In this document: positions 33,741 through 44,583 of the stretch, in pieces
Layout of the letters: every line of letters starts with the position of its first letter
How positions within the stretch are numbered: position 1 is the stretch's first letter
Origin: Hofstenia miamia
Taxonomy: Eukaryota > Xenacoelomorpha > Acoela
Length of the DNA: 64,000 bases
Direction of reading: 5' to 3'
Assembly: GCA_004352715.1 (NCBI GenBank)
Contig: SCFE01000088.1
Span: 1,644,915 to 1,708,914 of the forward strand
Notes under the pieces: generated by a model
Told to the model about the DNA's origin: nothing
The model's input: only the letters and a program-made list of their open reading frames with translations
Database searches by the model: none
Position numbers and translations under genes: made by a program

Positions 33741-36275
33741 TTATGGGCGGCGGATATACTCCCAAAACCTCGTGACGCCTGCATGTGCTAATGAATCATG
33801 AAGTTTGGTAAGATCGATGCCAGATTCGGTTGCCGCTATTCTTGAGAGTGCATCAGCGATAATGTTTTGTTTGCCAGGACGGTACTGCAAATCATAGTGG
33901 AACTCCGAGAGTTCAGCTCGCCAGCGGATCAGCTTATCGTTTTTAATTCGCGACTTGTTATGAGAAAAAATATAACTAACCGCCTGTTGGTCCGTCTTGA
34001 CGATTACTGGAAAAGTCAGGAGGTAATAACGCCATTTCCGAAATGATTCCACAATAGCCATTGCTTCTCGCTCAACAGTGGACATTCGACGTTCAGTTAC
34101 TGATAATGTTCTAGAAAAGTAAGCGAGTGGCCTCCCATTTTGTTGCAAGGTTGCGCCTATCGCGGCACCAGATGCATCTGTTTCAACGCAAAGTGGTCCC
34201 AATTGATCATTTGGTGTAGCCAACACAGATTGGGAGATTTCTTTAGTCATGGCGTTTATTGCTTGTAATGCATCATTTGGTAACGGCAATTCTTTATTGT
34301 GTGCTGCTTCTAAAATGGGTCTAATTTTAATGGCATAATTCTTCACCCATTTTGAGTTGTAGGCCAGCAAGCCAACTAGTCTTTTTAACTGTGGTATTGT
34401 TTTTGGTACAGGGAACTCAACTAAAGCCTTTATGCGATCGGGATCTGGTGAATAATTACCTTCTGTGATGACATGACCAATATAATTAATTTTAGAAACG
34501 GAAAATTCTGACTTCTCTAGATTGATCTCCAAATTGTATTTCTTTGCAGCAGCAAGAAATGTACGTTGGTTAAAATCGTGCTCTTCTTGATCTCGACCAC
34601 CAATAATGACGTCATCCAAATATGCATGTGTGCGTTGAAGGTTGTTGTCGGCTATGAAATTGTCTATGACGCGTTGAAAAGCTGCAACAGCATTGGTTAA
34701 CCCATATGGCAAACGCTTGAATTGGTATAAACTTCCTGCAGCTTCAAATGCGGTAAATGGGCGATCAGATTTTCTCAACGGCAATTGATGGTACGCTGAT
34801 CTCATATCGACTTTCGAAAAAAATCTATTAGAACTCACTTTTTCCAAAAGGACGTCCATCTTTGGAAATGGGTAGGCATCTACTGGTGTGTAGAGATTAA
34901 TTGTCTGACTGTAATCAACTACCATCCGTTTCTTTTTGCCTTTAACAACCAGGACTTGTGCCCGCCAACGCGAAATTGATGGCTTGAGCAATCTAGCGAT
35001 TTCGTGTTTGATAAAAAATTCGTCATCGGGATGCTTACGTCGACTAGGGCTAGCTAAAGGTTTTGGTGGCGTCGCAAATTCAAATAGTATTGGTGGCTCA
35101 ATAGATAGACACGAAAAACTGGCGCAAGTTACTTCTAATTTAGGACTATTTCCGCTGAAGACAAATTCAGCCGACTTATGCCTCTCCAGAAAATCTCTTC
35201 CCAAGATGCATTGACACACCAATCCGTTTGTCACTTTAAACACCTGATCGTCGTATGAGTATGACCCAAGAGTGAGTTTCGCATTGCAAATGCCGACGAT
35301 GTTGCATGGAGAAGTGTCAGCCATTTTAATAGATTCTTGCCAATCCCGCACGGTCAGACCAGCTTTTGCGGTTGTCTCCTTGGATAGGAATGAATGTGAC
35401 GAACCAGTATCTAGCAATGCTTCAACCTTTATGCGGCCATTCAAAGTTACAGGCACAGTACCATTTCCGGAGTGAAAAACGTTGGCTCCAGTAGCACAGA
35501 GCATTCCGCTTTCTTCTTGCAGATGAGGCTCCGAAGCGGCAATGCGCGACATAGATGTCTTCGATTTGCAACACCGTTCCCAATGCCCATTCTTTCCACA
35601 TTTATTGCATCGATAGTTGTGGGCCGGACATTGCGCTCTAGGATGATAGGCTTTACCACAAAAAAAGCATTTGGATTGGGACTGACCTCTTGAGGGATTG
35701 TCTGCTTTAACCGCTGCAGCCGAGAATTCCGTAGTTGACGGATCTAAAGGATTTGTAGACGAACTACTAAATGACCGTGAATACCCAATTGAAAGTTCAA
35801 TAGCAGACGCCAATGACACACAATGATCAAGAGTAGCTTTATCATCTGATACTTCCAACAAGCGTGCCCGTATGTGATCTGATTGTATGCCCGAAACAAG
35901 TGCGTCGCGAATGAGAAGTTGTGAATGCTCAACAGCGTTGACGTCATTACATTCACAGTCAAGAGCCAAAACACGAAGTCTCTGAACAAATTCGCTAACC
36001 GTTTCTGAAGGTTTCTGCACATTGTGTAATAGTTTATGCCGTGCAAACATGACCCTAGTAGGCTTTACAAACTGATTGCTCAAAGTAGCAAAAGCATCGT
36101 CGAAATTAGTGACTGTAAGAAGCAGAGCATGATAAGAAGGTCCAGCTTTCAAACGCAAAAGAACCAACTTGGCATTGTTCTGGGTAATTTCAAGTGTATC
36201 AATGAATACTTGCTTCCACCACCGCCACTGATCAGGAGTAGGTGCCACAGGAAAATCAGGTAATTCGAACTTCAT
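33741..36275 (-). CDS. Gypsy gag-pol polyprotein (gag, protease, RT, RNase H)
   Basis: 844 codons. The Gag-like region is about residues 1-200, followed by two CCHC zinc knuckles (about 203-216 and 223-236) and the retropepsin motif LLDTGSSHSF at about 287-296. Reverse transcriptase has the active-site YLDD near 552-555. RNase H has ETDASGAAIGA near 698. The start of the integrase zinc finger (HDSLAH) follows near 826. The frame ends at a TAA (33741) created by a small frameshift inside the integrase finger. Gag and Pol share one frame, so no programmed frameshift between them is needed. The antisense frames here are shadows. Confidence 0.93.
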   Translation of the reverse strand: MKFELPDFPVAPTPDQWRWWKQVFIDTLEITQNNAKLVLLRLKAGPSYHALLLTVTNFDDAFATLSNQFVKPTRVMFARHKLLHNVQKPSETVSEFVQRLRVLALDCECNDVNAVEHSQLLIRDALVSGIQSDHIRARLLEVSDDKATLDHCVSLASAIELSIGYSRSFSSSSTNPLDPSTTEFSAAAVKADNPSRGQSQSKCFFCGKAYHPRAQCPAHNYRCNKCGKNGHWERCCKSKTSMSRIAASEPHLQEESGMLCATGANVFHSGNGTVPVTLNGRIKVEALLDTGSSHSFLSKETTAKAGLTVRDWQESIKMADTSPCNIVGICNAKLTLGSYSYDDQVFKVTNGLVCQCILGRDFLERHKSAEFVFSGNSPKLEVTCASFSCLSIEPPILFEFATPPKPLASPSRRKHPDDEFFIKHEIARLLKPSISRWRAQVLVVKGKKKRMVVDYSQTINLYTPVDAYPFPKMDVLLEKVSSNRFFSKVDMRSAYHQLPLRKSDRPFTAFEAAGSLYQFKRLPYGLTNAVAAFQRVIDNFIADNNLQRTHAYLDDVIIGGRDQEEHDFNQRTFLAAAKKYNLEINLEKSEFSVSKINYIGHVITEGNYSPDPDRIKALVEFPVPKTIPQLKRLVGLLAYNSKWVKNYAIKIRPILEAAHNKELPLPNDALQAINAMTKEISQSVLATPNDQLGPLCVETDASGAAIGATLQQNGRPLAYFSRTLSVTERRMSTVEREAMAIVESFRKWRYYLLTFPVIVKTDQQAVSYIFSHNKSRIKNDKLIRWRAELSEFHYDLQYRPGKQNIIADALSRIAATESGIDLTKLHDSLAHAGVTRFWEYIRRP

Positions 36276-36300
36276 AGTTGAAAGTTGTATTCAATAAAAT

Positions 36301-36484
36301 TGAAGTATAAAAGGCTTAAAATATTAAGCTATTACTGAATAAAATCGTAGCAACATTATCATACATCATCATAAAAATTAATGCACAGTGCAAAGCACTT
36401 ATACATACGACATCAAGTACTCGTCGGTTTACATTATGATAAACCGGTAAGCGTAATCAATTAGCCTAATAATTGTTCATATCA
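36301..36484 (-). repeat. Gypsy 5' LTR
   Basis: 184 bases, TG...CA. Compared with the 3' LTR it lacks about 25 bases in the middle and has a handful of substitutions, so the insertion is not brand new. TSD TAACG follows at 36485. Confidence 0.88.
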
Positions 36485-36855
36485 TAACGGCTAAGGTACA
36501 AACTTTAAAGCAAATTCAGATTCGGAATATTAATATTTCATACTCAAATTGATCGATACAATACCAAAACAATTAAGGTTTCCAACATTTAACCATGTCG
36601 AAACAGTCAAAATACAAACTCAAGTATTCGCAGGAAGAAGTGAATCAACCAGGCTTGTTATGCGTCAAAAAATCTACCCCGCAACTCACTAAACCCCAAG
36701 TAATTTGTTAACTACCTCTTAGTTCAATATATATACATGTACATATATATATATATATATAAATATGTAATTAATTAATTTTTTCTGTTATGTTTCTTCA
36801 ATTGTTATTAATCGGTCATTCCCTCTAATTAATGTGGAATTTAGCAATGATATAN

Positions 36856-37520
36856 TCAAGTGTATCAATGAATACTTGCTTCCACCACCGCCACTGATCA
36901 GGAGTAGGTGCCACAGGAAAATCAGGTAATTCGAACTTCATAGTTGAAAGTTGTATTCAATAAAATTGAAGTATAAAAGGCTTAAAATATTAAGCTATTA
37001 CTGAATAAAATCGTAGCAACATTATCATACATCATCATAAAAATTAATGCACAGTGCAAAGCACTTATACATACGACATCAAGTACTCGTCGGTTTACAT
37101 TATGATAAACCGGTAAGCGTAATCAATTAGCCTAATAATTGTTCATATCATAACGGCTAAGGTACAAACTTTAAAGCAAATTCAGATTCGGAATATTAAT
37201 ATTTCATACTCAAATTGATCGATACAATACCAAAACAATTAAGGTTTCCAACATTTAACCATGTCGAAACAGTCAAAATACAAACTCAAGTATTCGCAGG
37301 AAGAAGTGAATCAACCAGGCTTGTTATGCGTCAAAAAATCTACCCCGCAACTCACTAAACCCCAAGTAATTTGTTAACTACCTCTTAGTTCAATATATAT
37401 ACATGTACATATATATATATATATATAAATATGTAATTAATTAATTTTTTCTGTTATGTTTCTTCAATTGTTATTAATCGGTCATTCCCTCTAATTAATG
37501 TGGAATTTAGCAATGATATA
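36856..37520. repeat. 665-base exact repeat after the N at 36855
   Basis: Identical as far as I can read to 36190-36854, including the gag start and a second copy of the 5' LTR (36967-37150) with its TSD. The N sits precisely between the two copies, so this is almost certainly an unmerged contig overlap. Confidence 0.85.
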
Positions 37521-39509
37521 TTTCTATTAACAGCATGTTGTTAAAAATTCCTTAGGAGACTACATAGTCATATACGTAAATAAGAGCCTTGATTTATAGA
37601 AATCAGTATTTTGAAATGTAAGCGATTTAGTGAATTACAAATTTCTGTATAAGAGTAAAGTTTTAGAATAGTTACAATCTAAAAGAATTTGATCTAAAAG
37701 AATGGCTAATTACTTACATGAGTAACTTAGTTGAAATGGGTAGTTGTTAAACAAAAAGAAATGAGGTACCAATGAATATACCGTGAAAATTGAAAACATT
37801 ATTTTAGAGATAAACAATTGAAGTCATGATGATATTTAGCACCTCTTCAAGGTTCAAAAATCAAGCATACATTGATAGAAAAGTATGTAAAAATTTGTAA
37901 AAATCTTGTTAATTCGATTTAGATCAAGAATATTAGAAATTATTTAGAAAAAGTACTTTAAATTGCAGAACAATCAAATACAACATAAACTAAACCTTCC
38001 AGAAAATAATAAAATTTACAACACCCATGTAAACGAGTGCGTTAGTTACTTTAAAAGTGCATTACGCATTAAATCGCATCTTTAAAGTGCTGCAAGCCCG
38101 TTAATTTATTTAAATGTGCTTTGCAGACGTGGGTTCTAAGATAATAACGCTATGTTTTAAGATATGAAACTATGATTTTCTAATGAGCACCTTATAAGAT
38201 AACATGATAATATTGTAAAAAATTTATTGTTCTATTAATTAAGTGCAATGTTACTATTAAATTTTAAACATTTTCATAATATAATTCAAATTAGTTTCTA
38301 TTTTGCGTTGTTTAAAAAAATTGATTTGCTAAACATTAACGCTGCTTAAACTGCTGCTACGTCTTTGCAAGTGCGTACAGTTCTTACAAAGTGCGTGTAA
38401 ATTTGGCGTTTCAAGTAATTCACACACTAGTTAACATGGGTTGTATTTAGCATTACAATTTTTAGATATGAGAAAACACTCAATATATTTTCGCAGTAAT
38501 TTTTATCAGCTCGCGTTGTAATAATTTGATTGAAAAGGTGGTGGACATGAGGCAGTAAAGGAGAAGAAGTTTAATTATTAGTACCGAGGGCAAATGATCA
38601 GCAGTCCTTGTAGATGCTAGAGGGCAAGAAGAAAGCTGATCAAAAATATTCTTATACGTGAATTCAACAGTTGAATCCAGCAAATTGTCAGAGGCTTTGG
38701 CATGTGGATGACAGCTAAAGTGAAATGGATGATAATAAACTGAAGAAAAATATTGATTAAATAAGTCAGCTTTTTCTAAATAGGTATAGCCTCTTTACGT
38801 GTTTCAATGCATAATGGAAGGGTAAAGAGTTGTAGAAGTCGGAAAACGGAGAACCTTGAAGGTTTCATTTTAAGCAAACTTTTGAGTTTGAACATTTTTC
38901 TTCAAGGATTATTTTTCGAGTTTAATGGAGTTAGAGACTTCTTTGAAAAAACCCGAAATTTTGGCATGATTTCGTTTTGCTGTGTGGTATTTATTCATAG
39001 CAAGGGTTGAATTTGAAGAAATAATAATAAGGATACTGAGATCGCTTTCTTCGCTTGGGAATTTATAACTATGTTTTTATGTTTTTCTTTGTTTAGTAAA
39101 ATAATTTGTTCAAGAAATTATCGGCATCTGATGACGTTTTTTGTCGATTATATAACCTACATGTTCATTTTCTATGTTGAAGGTATAAATCATGTTTGAA
39201 AAAATTTTCTAAGTTCCATAATCAAATCTCAATATATATATATATATATATATAGATATAGATCGATAGATATATGTTTTGTTTGACTGCAACAAGGCAT
39301 GACAGTAGAAATTTACAAATGTGAAAAATTCAGAAGTGCATTATTGAGTTTTAAATTATTATAAGCAAAGTTATCCTTATATAATCTGTTCTACAACGTG
39401 ACATTTTATGGTGATGTCTCTTATACACATCTTGTCAGATATGAATATTCTTTTAAATAGCGTATATCTTACAAAGGAGTCGACTTATCTTTTGCTTTTT
39501 CAAATTTTT
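37521..39509. other. Intergenic region with a MITE
   Basis: Holds the MITE at 38.0-38.4 kb and a (TA)n tract. A 5' exon of the esterase could lie here but none is recognisable. Confidence 0.5.
38017..38445. mobile_element. MITE-like element with terminal inverted repeats
   Basis: The left end TACAACACCCATGTAAACGA and the reverse complement of the right end TACAACCCATGTTAACTA match, and the similarity continues inward for about 30 bases (GTGCGTTAGTTACTTTAAAA against GTGTGTGAATTACTTGAAAC). There is no coding frame. A diverged copy lies at 44149-44455. Confidence 0.7.
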
Positions 39510-39519
39510 TTGTACATTT

Positions 39520-39774
39520 TCATATATAATTGCATGTTATCTTTTTTAGTTCTTTGCCGATTATTTTTTCTGCACGTTTTGTAATAATATCTAATCTTTG
39601 AATTTTTGCACCACAGATAACAAACAAAGCATACGTCGTTTTACTAACGATCTCTGTTTTATAGAAGAGTTCTAAGTCATCTTTATTGAATCCTTTTTTA
39701 TTAAAGAATGCAAGAAGTCCAAGTAATTTCATGCCTTTTTTCATTCTTTTTGTTATTTCTGATTCAAAACTCAA
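39520..39774 (-). pseudogene. LINE post-RT C-terminal fragment
   Basis: 84 codons (KRMKKGMKLLGLLAFFNKKG...LELFYKTEIVSKTTYAL) resemble the helical region that follows the RT palm in jockey/CR1 elements, where single-copy domains for subunit contact and RNA binding lie. It is out of frame with the RT fragment by a small indel. Confidence 0.7.
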
Positions 39775-39841
39775 ATTTTAAATATTTCTGCACCTAATAA
39801 CTTTGCCTTTGTAACTTGCTCAATCTCTGTTCCATTTAATA

Positions 39842-40450
39842 TTAGGGGTGGTGGTGAAGGTACTCTCTTGTAGTATTAATTATAATTTCAACAGTTTTGT
39901 TTAAATTTATTTGCATTTTTTTCTCTTCAATTTTCTTGACCAAGTTACATATTTCACCATAGGCATTATCTTCCTTTGTGCAGTTTATTGTACATGTTAT
40001 ATCATCAGCAAACTTCACAAGAGATCCTATATTTATTTTAAAGTCATTAATTAGTATAGGGAACAATCGTGGACCATGTACTGTTCCTTTTGGAAGTCCT
40101 TTAGGTTTCATTAGTGGTTTTGAGAGACTTCCATTTATATGTGTTATAAGTGATCTTTCTTCTAAGAATGATTTATACCAGGGTATGTACATTTTTAATT
40201 CTTCATGCTCATCTAAGCAGCTTAGCAAAATATCATGTTCCACATTATTGAATGCTTTTGTAAAATCAAATAGAAAAATACCTAAAACACAAATATATTT
40301 TTCTAGTCCTCGTGTAGGAATTTCTGTAATCACTATTGGCCTTAAATCGCTTGGCTTAACTACGTCCAGAGTTTTTAGAATTGGAACAATAAAATCTCTT
40401 TTCCATAATAAAGGAAAACTTTTATTACAAACACAACATGTCCAGATCAT
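39842..40450 (-). pseudogene. LINE reverse transcriptase fragment
   Basis: 202 codons with the RT signatures FLFDFTKAFNNVEHDILL, KGLPKGTVHGPRLFPILIND and the catalytic box LVKFADDITCTI, followed by MQINLNKT. FADD is a conservative form of the YADD active site. The N-terminal fingers are interrupted just upstream. Confidence 0.87.
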
Positions 40451-41441
40451 ATGAATACGCTTGCTGAGAACTAGTGCATGTCTTCTCTACAACCAAGATG
40501 GATATCGTACTGCCGCCTTATTTTTATTCTTAGAAAATTATAAAGAAGAAGAAAAAGAAGAAAAATCTATATTCAGAAATTGTTTTAACAATAGATAGAA
40601 ATACTGATAACAAATTCTGAAAGCGTCAAGAAAGTAATACAAAACTAAAAAAGAAAACAACGAATATTTACAAATAAAAAGTGGTTAACTTGGTTTTCTT
40701 GCGGTAATGCTATTTATCATTATGCGTGGAATCATTTTCCCACTTTAATGATCTTCGGATGAACATATATTTGCAAAATATGCGTTAATGCATTCAACTG
40801 CTACTTTGGTTGTTTCATACTTGTTCAGTAATCTTGATATAGTTACTGTTTTTGCGATTTTTTTTTCTGCGTTTTTATATAATTCCACCACTTCTTATTT
40901 CCTTTTTCTCCTAGAGATGCTGTTAGTTATATTTTCTGAAATCTACGTACTTCCTTCTATCTGCTAAGATAATTTCTTTACTCGTTGAGCGTCATGTTTT
41001 TTATACAATAAATATTTTAGAAAATGTGTTATCTATGGAGGATCTTTGTTTGATATTTATATTTCCTTTTTTGGATACATTGCTTAGATTCTGTCTAAGA
41101 TATTATAAATATTGTTAGTCAAATGATCGCAGTCATCATTATAAGCTAATTCCCAATTCACTTGCCAAAAATATCTTTCTATTTTGCAATACATTTTTTC
41201 ACTAAGATAAAAAACAAAATTTTTTTGTAAAATTTCTCCTTTATTCTTCCTATTCAAGGGTTCGTAAAGAACACAAATATGATCAGTAATGTCCGAGAGC
41301 TAGAATTTTTTTAGGAATTTTGTAAACATGATCCATATTTGTAAAAATCTTGTCCAGTTTTGCACATCCCTAGTGGGAAAATTTACTACAGAATTTAATT
41401 CGAGTTCATCTATTATATATTGCTGTGGAGCTCTATTTATA

Positions 41442-41726
41442 TCACCTGGTATCAATATATTTGATATTTGGCTCATATTCTTTTCGAATATTCTGAATTT
41501 CGTTTAGATTTAATTTTGCAAATCTTTTGTATGTTACATTGGTATAACTATAATCATGTCGATAGAATCCTATATATATGAGTTCAAATTCACAATCACA
41601 TATATGTACACCAGTAAATTCAACATCGTTATCTATGTATTCTAGAATTTGTCTAGAATTATATGTTTTACTTGCATAAATATTTACCCCTCCTCCTTTT
41701 TGTCGTATTGCTTTGCTTCTTATCAC
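41442..41726 (-). pseudogene. LINE apurinic-type endonuclease fragment
   Basis: 94 codons including RQKGGGVNIYASKTYNS and FELIYIGFYRHD, matching the middle of APE-type LINE endonucleases (GGGVAIYV and the strand with YRPP). The frame ends at a stop before the final endonuclease motif, which continues at about 41400. Confidence 0.75.
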
Positions 41727-41859
41727 TCTATGAGCTTGAAAATTTGCTATATCCTGTAGAATAATTGAATTCTCATCAGGCCATGTTTCATTATAACTGC
41801 AACACTAGCGTATTTTTCTTGTAGTACCATTTCTAATTCTCTCATTTTATTAGTATATA

Positions 41860-41894
<35 letters not shown>

Positions 41895-42034
41895 AATACT
41901 ATATAATGTGAAAATCTTTACTACGAATGCCTCTGTAATACATGTGCATATAGATTGACAAATTATTGAAGGAGAAACTTATGGCGCATTTCAAAATTTT
42001 TGCAGCGCATGCATATTATATTAATCAAGCGTTT

Positions 42035-42197
42035 CTTCGTAAAGAACACAAATATGATCAGTAATGTCCGAGAGCTAGAATTTTTTCAGGAATTTTATAA
42101 ACATGATCCCTATTGGTAAAAATCTTGTCCAGTTTTGCACATCCCTAGTTGGAAAATTTACTACAGAATTTAATTCGAGTTCATCTATTATATATTG
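42035..42197 (-). repeat. Second copy of the LINE endonuclease end
   Basis: 163 bases about 95% identical to 41261-41422, ending at the NNN at 42198-42200 beside a (TA)n tract. The flanks differ on both sides, so this may be a separate truncated LINE copy rather than a contig overlap. Confidence 0.65.
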
Positions 42198-42203
42198 NNN
42201 TAT

Positions 42204-42207
<4 letters not shown>

Positions 42208-42244
<37 letters not shown>
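42208..42244. repeat. (TA)n microsatellite beside NNN
   Basis: A TA run immediately right of the NNN at 42198-42200; the repeat probably broke the assembly. Confidence 0.95.
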
Positions 42245-42247
<3 letters not shown>

Positions 42248-42397
42248 GCATATATATGGTCATTAGGTTTAATATATTTTCAAATTTCAATTTGCCTGCG
42301 TTGTCAATGGTTTTTAAATCATGCAGCTAACAAGCTATTCTTAATCTCCAGTGCTGGGCATTATTTGGACATTGTATGAGCCTTAAATGATAGGGTG

Positions 42398-42589
42398 GAA
42401 GTTGGCGAGAAGTGGGGAAGGCATGGGTTAATCGTGGGCTGCCCATGTTGGGCATTGTGTGGGTTTTACATGGACATTGCACTATGCGCTAATGGTGGGG
42501 AGAATGTAGACGAGAAGTGGGGAAAGAATGGGCTAAGCGTGGGCTGTCCACGGTGGGCTCTGTGCGCTCACTTCGTGGGCAAACCTTGA
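42398..42589. repeat. GC-rich imperfect tandem pair, 105-base period
   Basis: GCGAGAAGTGGGGAA...ATGGGTTAATCGTGGGCTGCCCATGTTGGGC at 42405 recurs as ACGAGAAGTGGGGAA...ATGGGCTAAGCGTGGGCTGTCCACGGTGGGC at 42510. The patch is far richer in G than its surroundings and strand-asymmetric. Confidence 0.7.
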
Positions 42590-44148
42590 AAATATTTATT
42601 GGGTCATTTCCTGAAATACCCTGAATGCATTCCAATATTTGAGATCGAGTACGCTTAATTTCGTTCATTTCCTTCCAAACGGAAACTAATTGCCGATCTA
42701 AATGTTCCTGAATGTTAAAACTTATACCTCCGATTATCACTACATAATTTATAATAAAATAATGATAGCAATGCGATTTATTATTAGGATATTGTGAATC
42801 TTAGGATTTAGATTCATTTCTAATGCTATATTTGGATTCAGATTCGAAAAATAATTCAGATTTGAGTTTTTAGGAATGTGTACAATATATTTTCAAATTT
42901 CACTGTGAACAAGTTTCTGCTTTCGACCCATGCACTAATTCGAACGAATTCCGAATTTGGGCAATAAACCACAATGAATTTACCATTTTAAATTTCATCT
43001 GTTCTTAATTGACCTAATACAATAAGATTCCGATTCGAAAAATATACTATTAAAAAGTTAATAGCTAAAATTATGCTATTCTAAAATAGAGGGCAAAATT
43101 AAGAAAAACTAAAACTGACAAAAACTGCTAAGACAAGTGAAGTTAATTCTTTAAAGTTCGCTTCTTTCACTGCTTCTGCTATTAGTAATATTATTATATA
43201 ATGAGGCTTGTACACCACAGTGCATAAACTTAAATTTACTCACAGAGCACTTATAATATGTCTAGAAACAGCAATTATGCATAAAAGTGCACAAATTAGG
43301 CTGTTAGCATGTCAAGAAATTTGAATAATTTTAATTTCACACCACTAAGCGGAGGAAAACTCAATTTATTTGCTACAAAATAAGTGTTTTGCGATAATTC
43401 AATTGGCAAGTTCATTTCATGTTTTACAACAAAGTGAAATAGCGCGATTTAAACAAGAAAGATTATTCAGTAATAAATCATCGTAGATGGTTTTATAGAT
43501 AAATAGGTTTTGGTGTAAAACGTGTTTGAAATAGACGATTTCCTGCGTTGGAAAGGTTGCTTGGTAGTCTTCTGGTGTGTAAAAAATCATATAAAAATCG
43601 ATTTTTCTTCGGATTTTCATCATAAGATGAATTTTAACCGTTCCGAGCCCCACCTGTAGCTCAGAGCTGTAATCGTGCCTAAAATTTTACGTTACTTAGC
43701 CGTGCCATTCTGTGCCCCAAATGAATGGAATACGCAAGTGTCTGAAACTCACAATTATTTTTTTCACAATTTTCCATTCATAATATATTAAATGTAAATT
43801 CATGTTTAATAGTAGAAATGATTCTTACAAATAGATTTGCATAGAAATTACATTGCGGGAATTTTTAGAATACAACAACAATATTCGTATTATCGTTATG
43901 CCACATTATTCCTGCTTGATTTTTTGCAGAATTTTACATCATTGTTTAGACTTAGAGATGTATTACATATTATGTTTTGCGATTTTTTCGTGAGGCATAT
44001 TTAGTACAAAACGAATAATTTAATACGCGTAATTTAATGTTTCTAAGTTTAGTTTATGTTATAATTAATACGTTATTTTTCTATGCAGTAAGCGTTTTCT
44101 AATATATTAGTTCCTTTTATTTAAATGTTCATACTGCTAGAATAGCAT

Positions 44149-44455
44149 ACTTTAAAAGTACATTACGCATTAAAACGCATCTAAACTCTTTGCAAGTCGG
44201 TAATTTCTTTAAATGTGCTTTACAGACGTGATAAGGTAATGTTTGAGATATAAAATTACGATTTTCTATTGAGCAACTTATAATATGACATGATAATTTT
44301 ATAAAAATGTTATTGTTCTATTAATTAAATGCTACGTTGTTATTAAATTTTAAACATTTTTATAATAAAATTTAAATTAGCTTCCATTTTGCGGTGTTTT
44401 TGCGTGTAATTTTGACGTTTCAAGTTATTCACGCACTAATTAACACGGGCAGCAG
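44149..44455. mobile_element. Diverged, end-truncated copy of the 38-kb MITE
   Basis: Colinear with 38043-38437 at roughly 80% identity: ACTTTAAAAGTACATTACGCATTAAA, AATGTGCTTTACAGACGTG, TTATTGTTCTATTAATTAA, and GTTATTCACGCACTAATTAACACGGG. The left terminus is missing. Confidence 0.68.
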
Positions 44456-44543
44456 CTGAAAATATTTTTGTCAACTATTAGGATAAATATTATGTCTTTA
44501 TTTAAAACTGAATCCACTTGTCATTAAAGAGTTTTAAATTATA

Positions 44544-44545
<2 letters not shown>

Positions 44546-44582
<37 letters not shown>
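44546..44582. repeat. (TA)n microsatellite
   Basis: Uninterrupted TA run downstream of the receptor gene. Confidence 0.95.

Positions 44583-44583
<1 letters not shown>

Larger units (their letters stand above)
32389..36484 (-). mobile_element. Ty3/gypsy LTR retrotransposon, near full length, inactivated pol
   Basis: The 4.1-kb element is bounded by two related LTRs (36484-36301 and 32597-32389, each TG...CA) and flanked by the 5-bp target-site duplication TAACG at 32384-32388 and 36485-36489. In minus orientation the order is LTR, a leader of only 25 bases, gag-protease-RT-RNase H in one 844-codon frame, integrase, polypurine tract, LTR. The domain order RT-RNase H-integrase and the YLDD box place it in Ty3/gypsy. 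One frameshift at about 33742 and an in-frame TAG at 33683-33685 break the integrase. It sits upstream of the esterase gene in the same orientation. Confidence 0.93.
39510..41830 (-). mobile_element. Jockey/CR1-like LINE, degraded, endonuclease plus RT
   Basis: Reading right to left on the minus strand, an endonuclease start (TETWP-like, then RQKGGGVNIYA at about 41690) is followed by the endonuclease end (SVVNFPTRD, about 41370), a linker, RT blocks at 40450-39842, and a post-RT region to 39520. Several frameshifts and stops break the frame. No LTRs are seen. This is an autonomous non-LTR element that is now dead. Confidence 0.82.

Noticed and set aside
36967-37150. Solo LTR of a second gypsy insertion
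   Set aside because: Lies within an exact 665-base repeat of the element's 5' end after an N and carries the same TSD, so it is a contig overlap.
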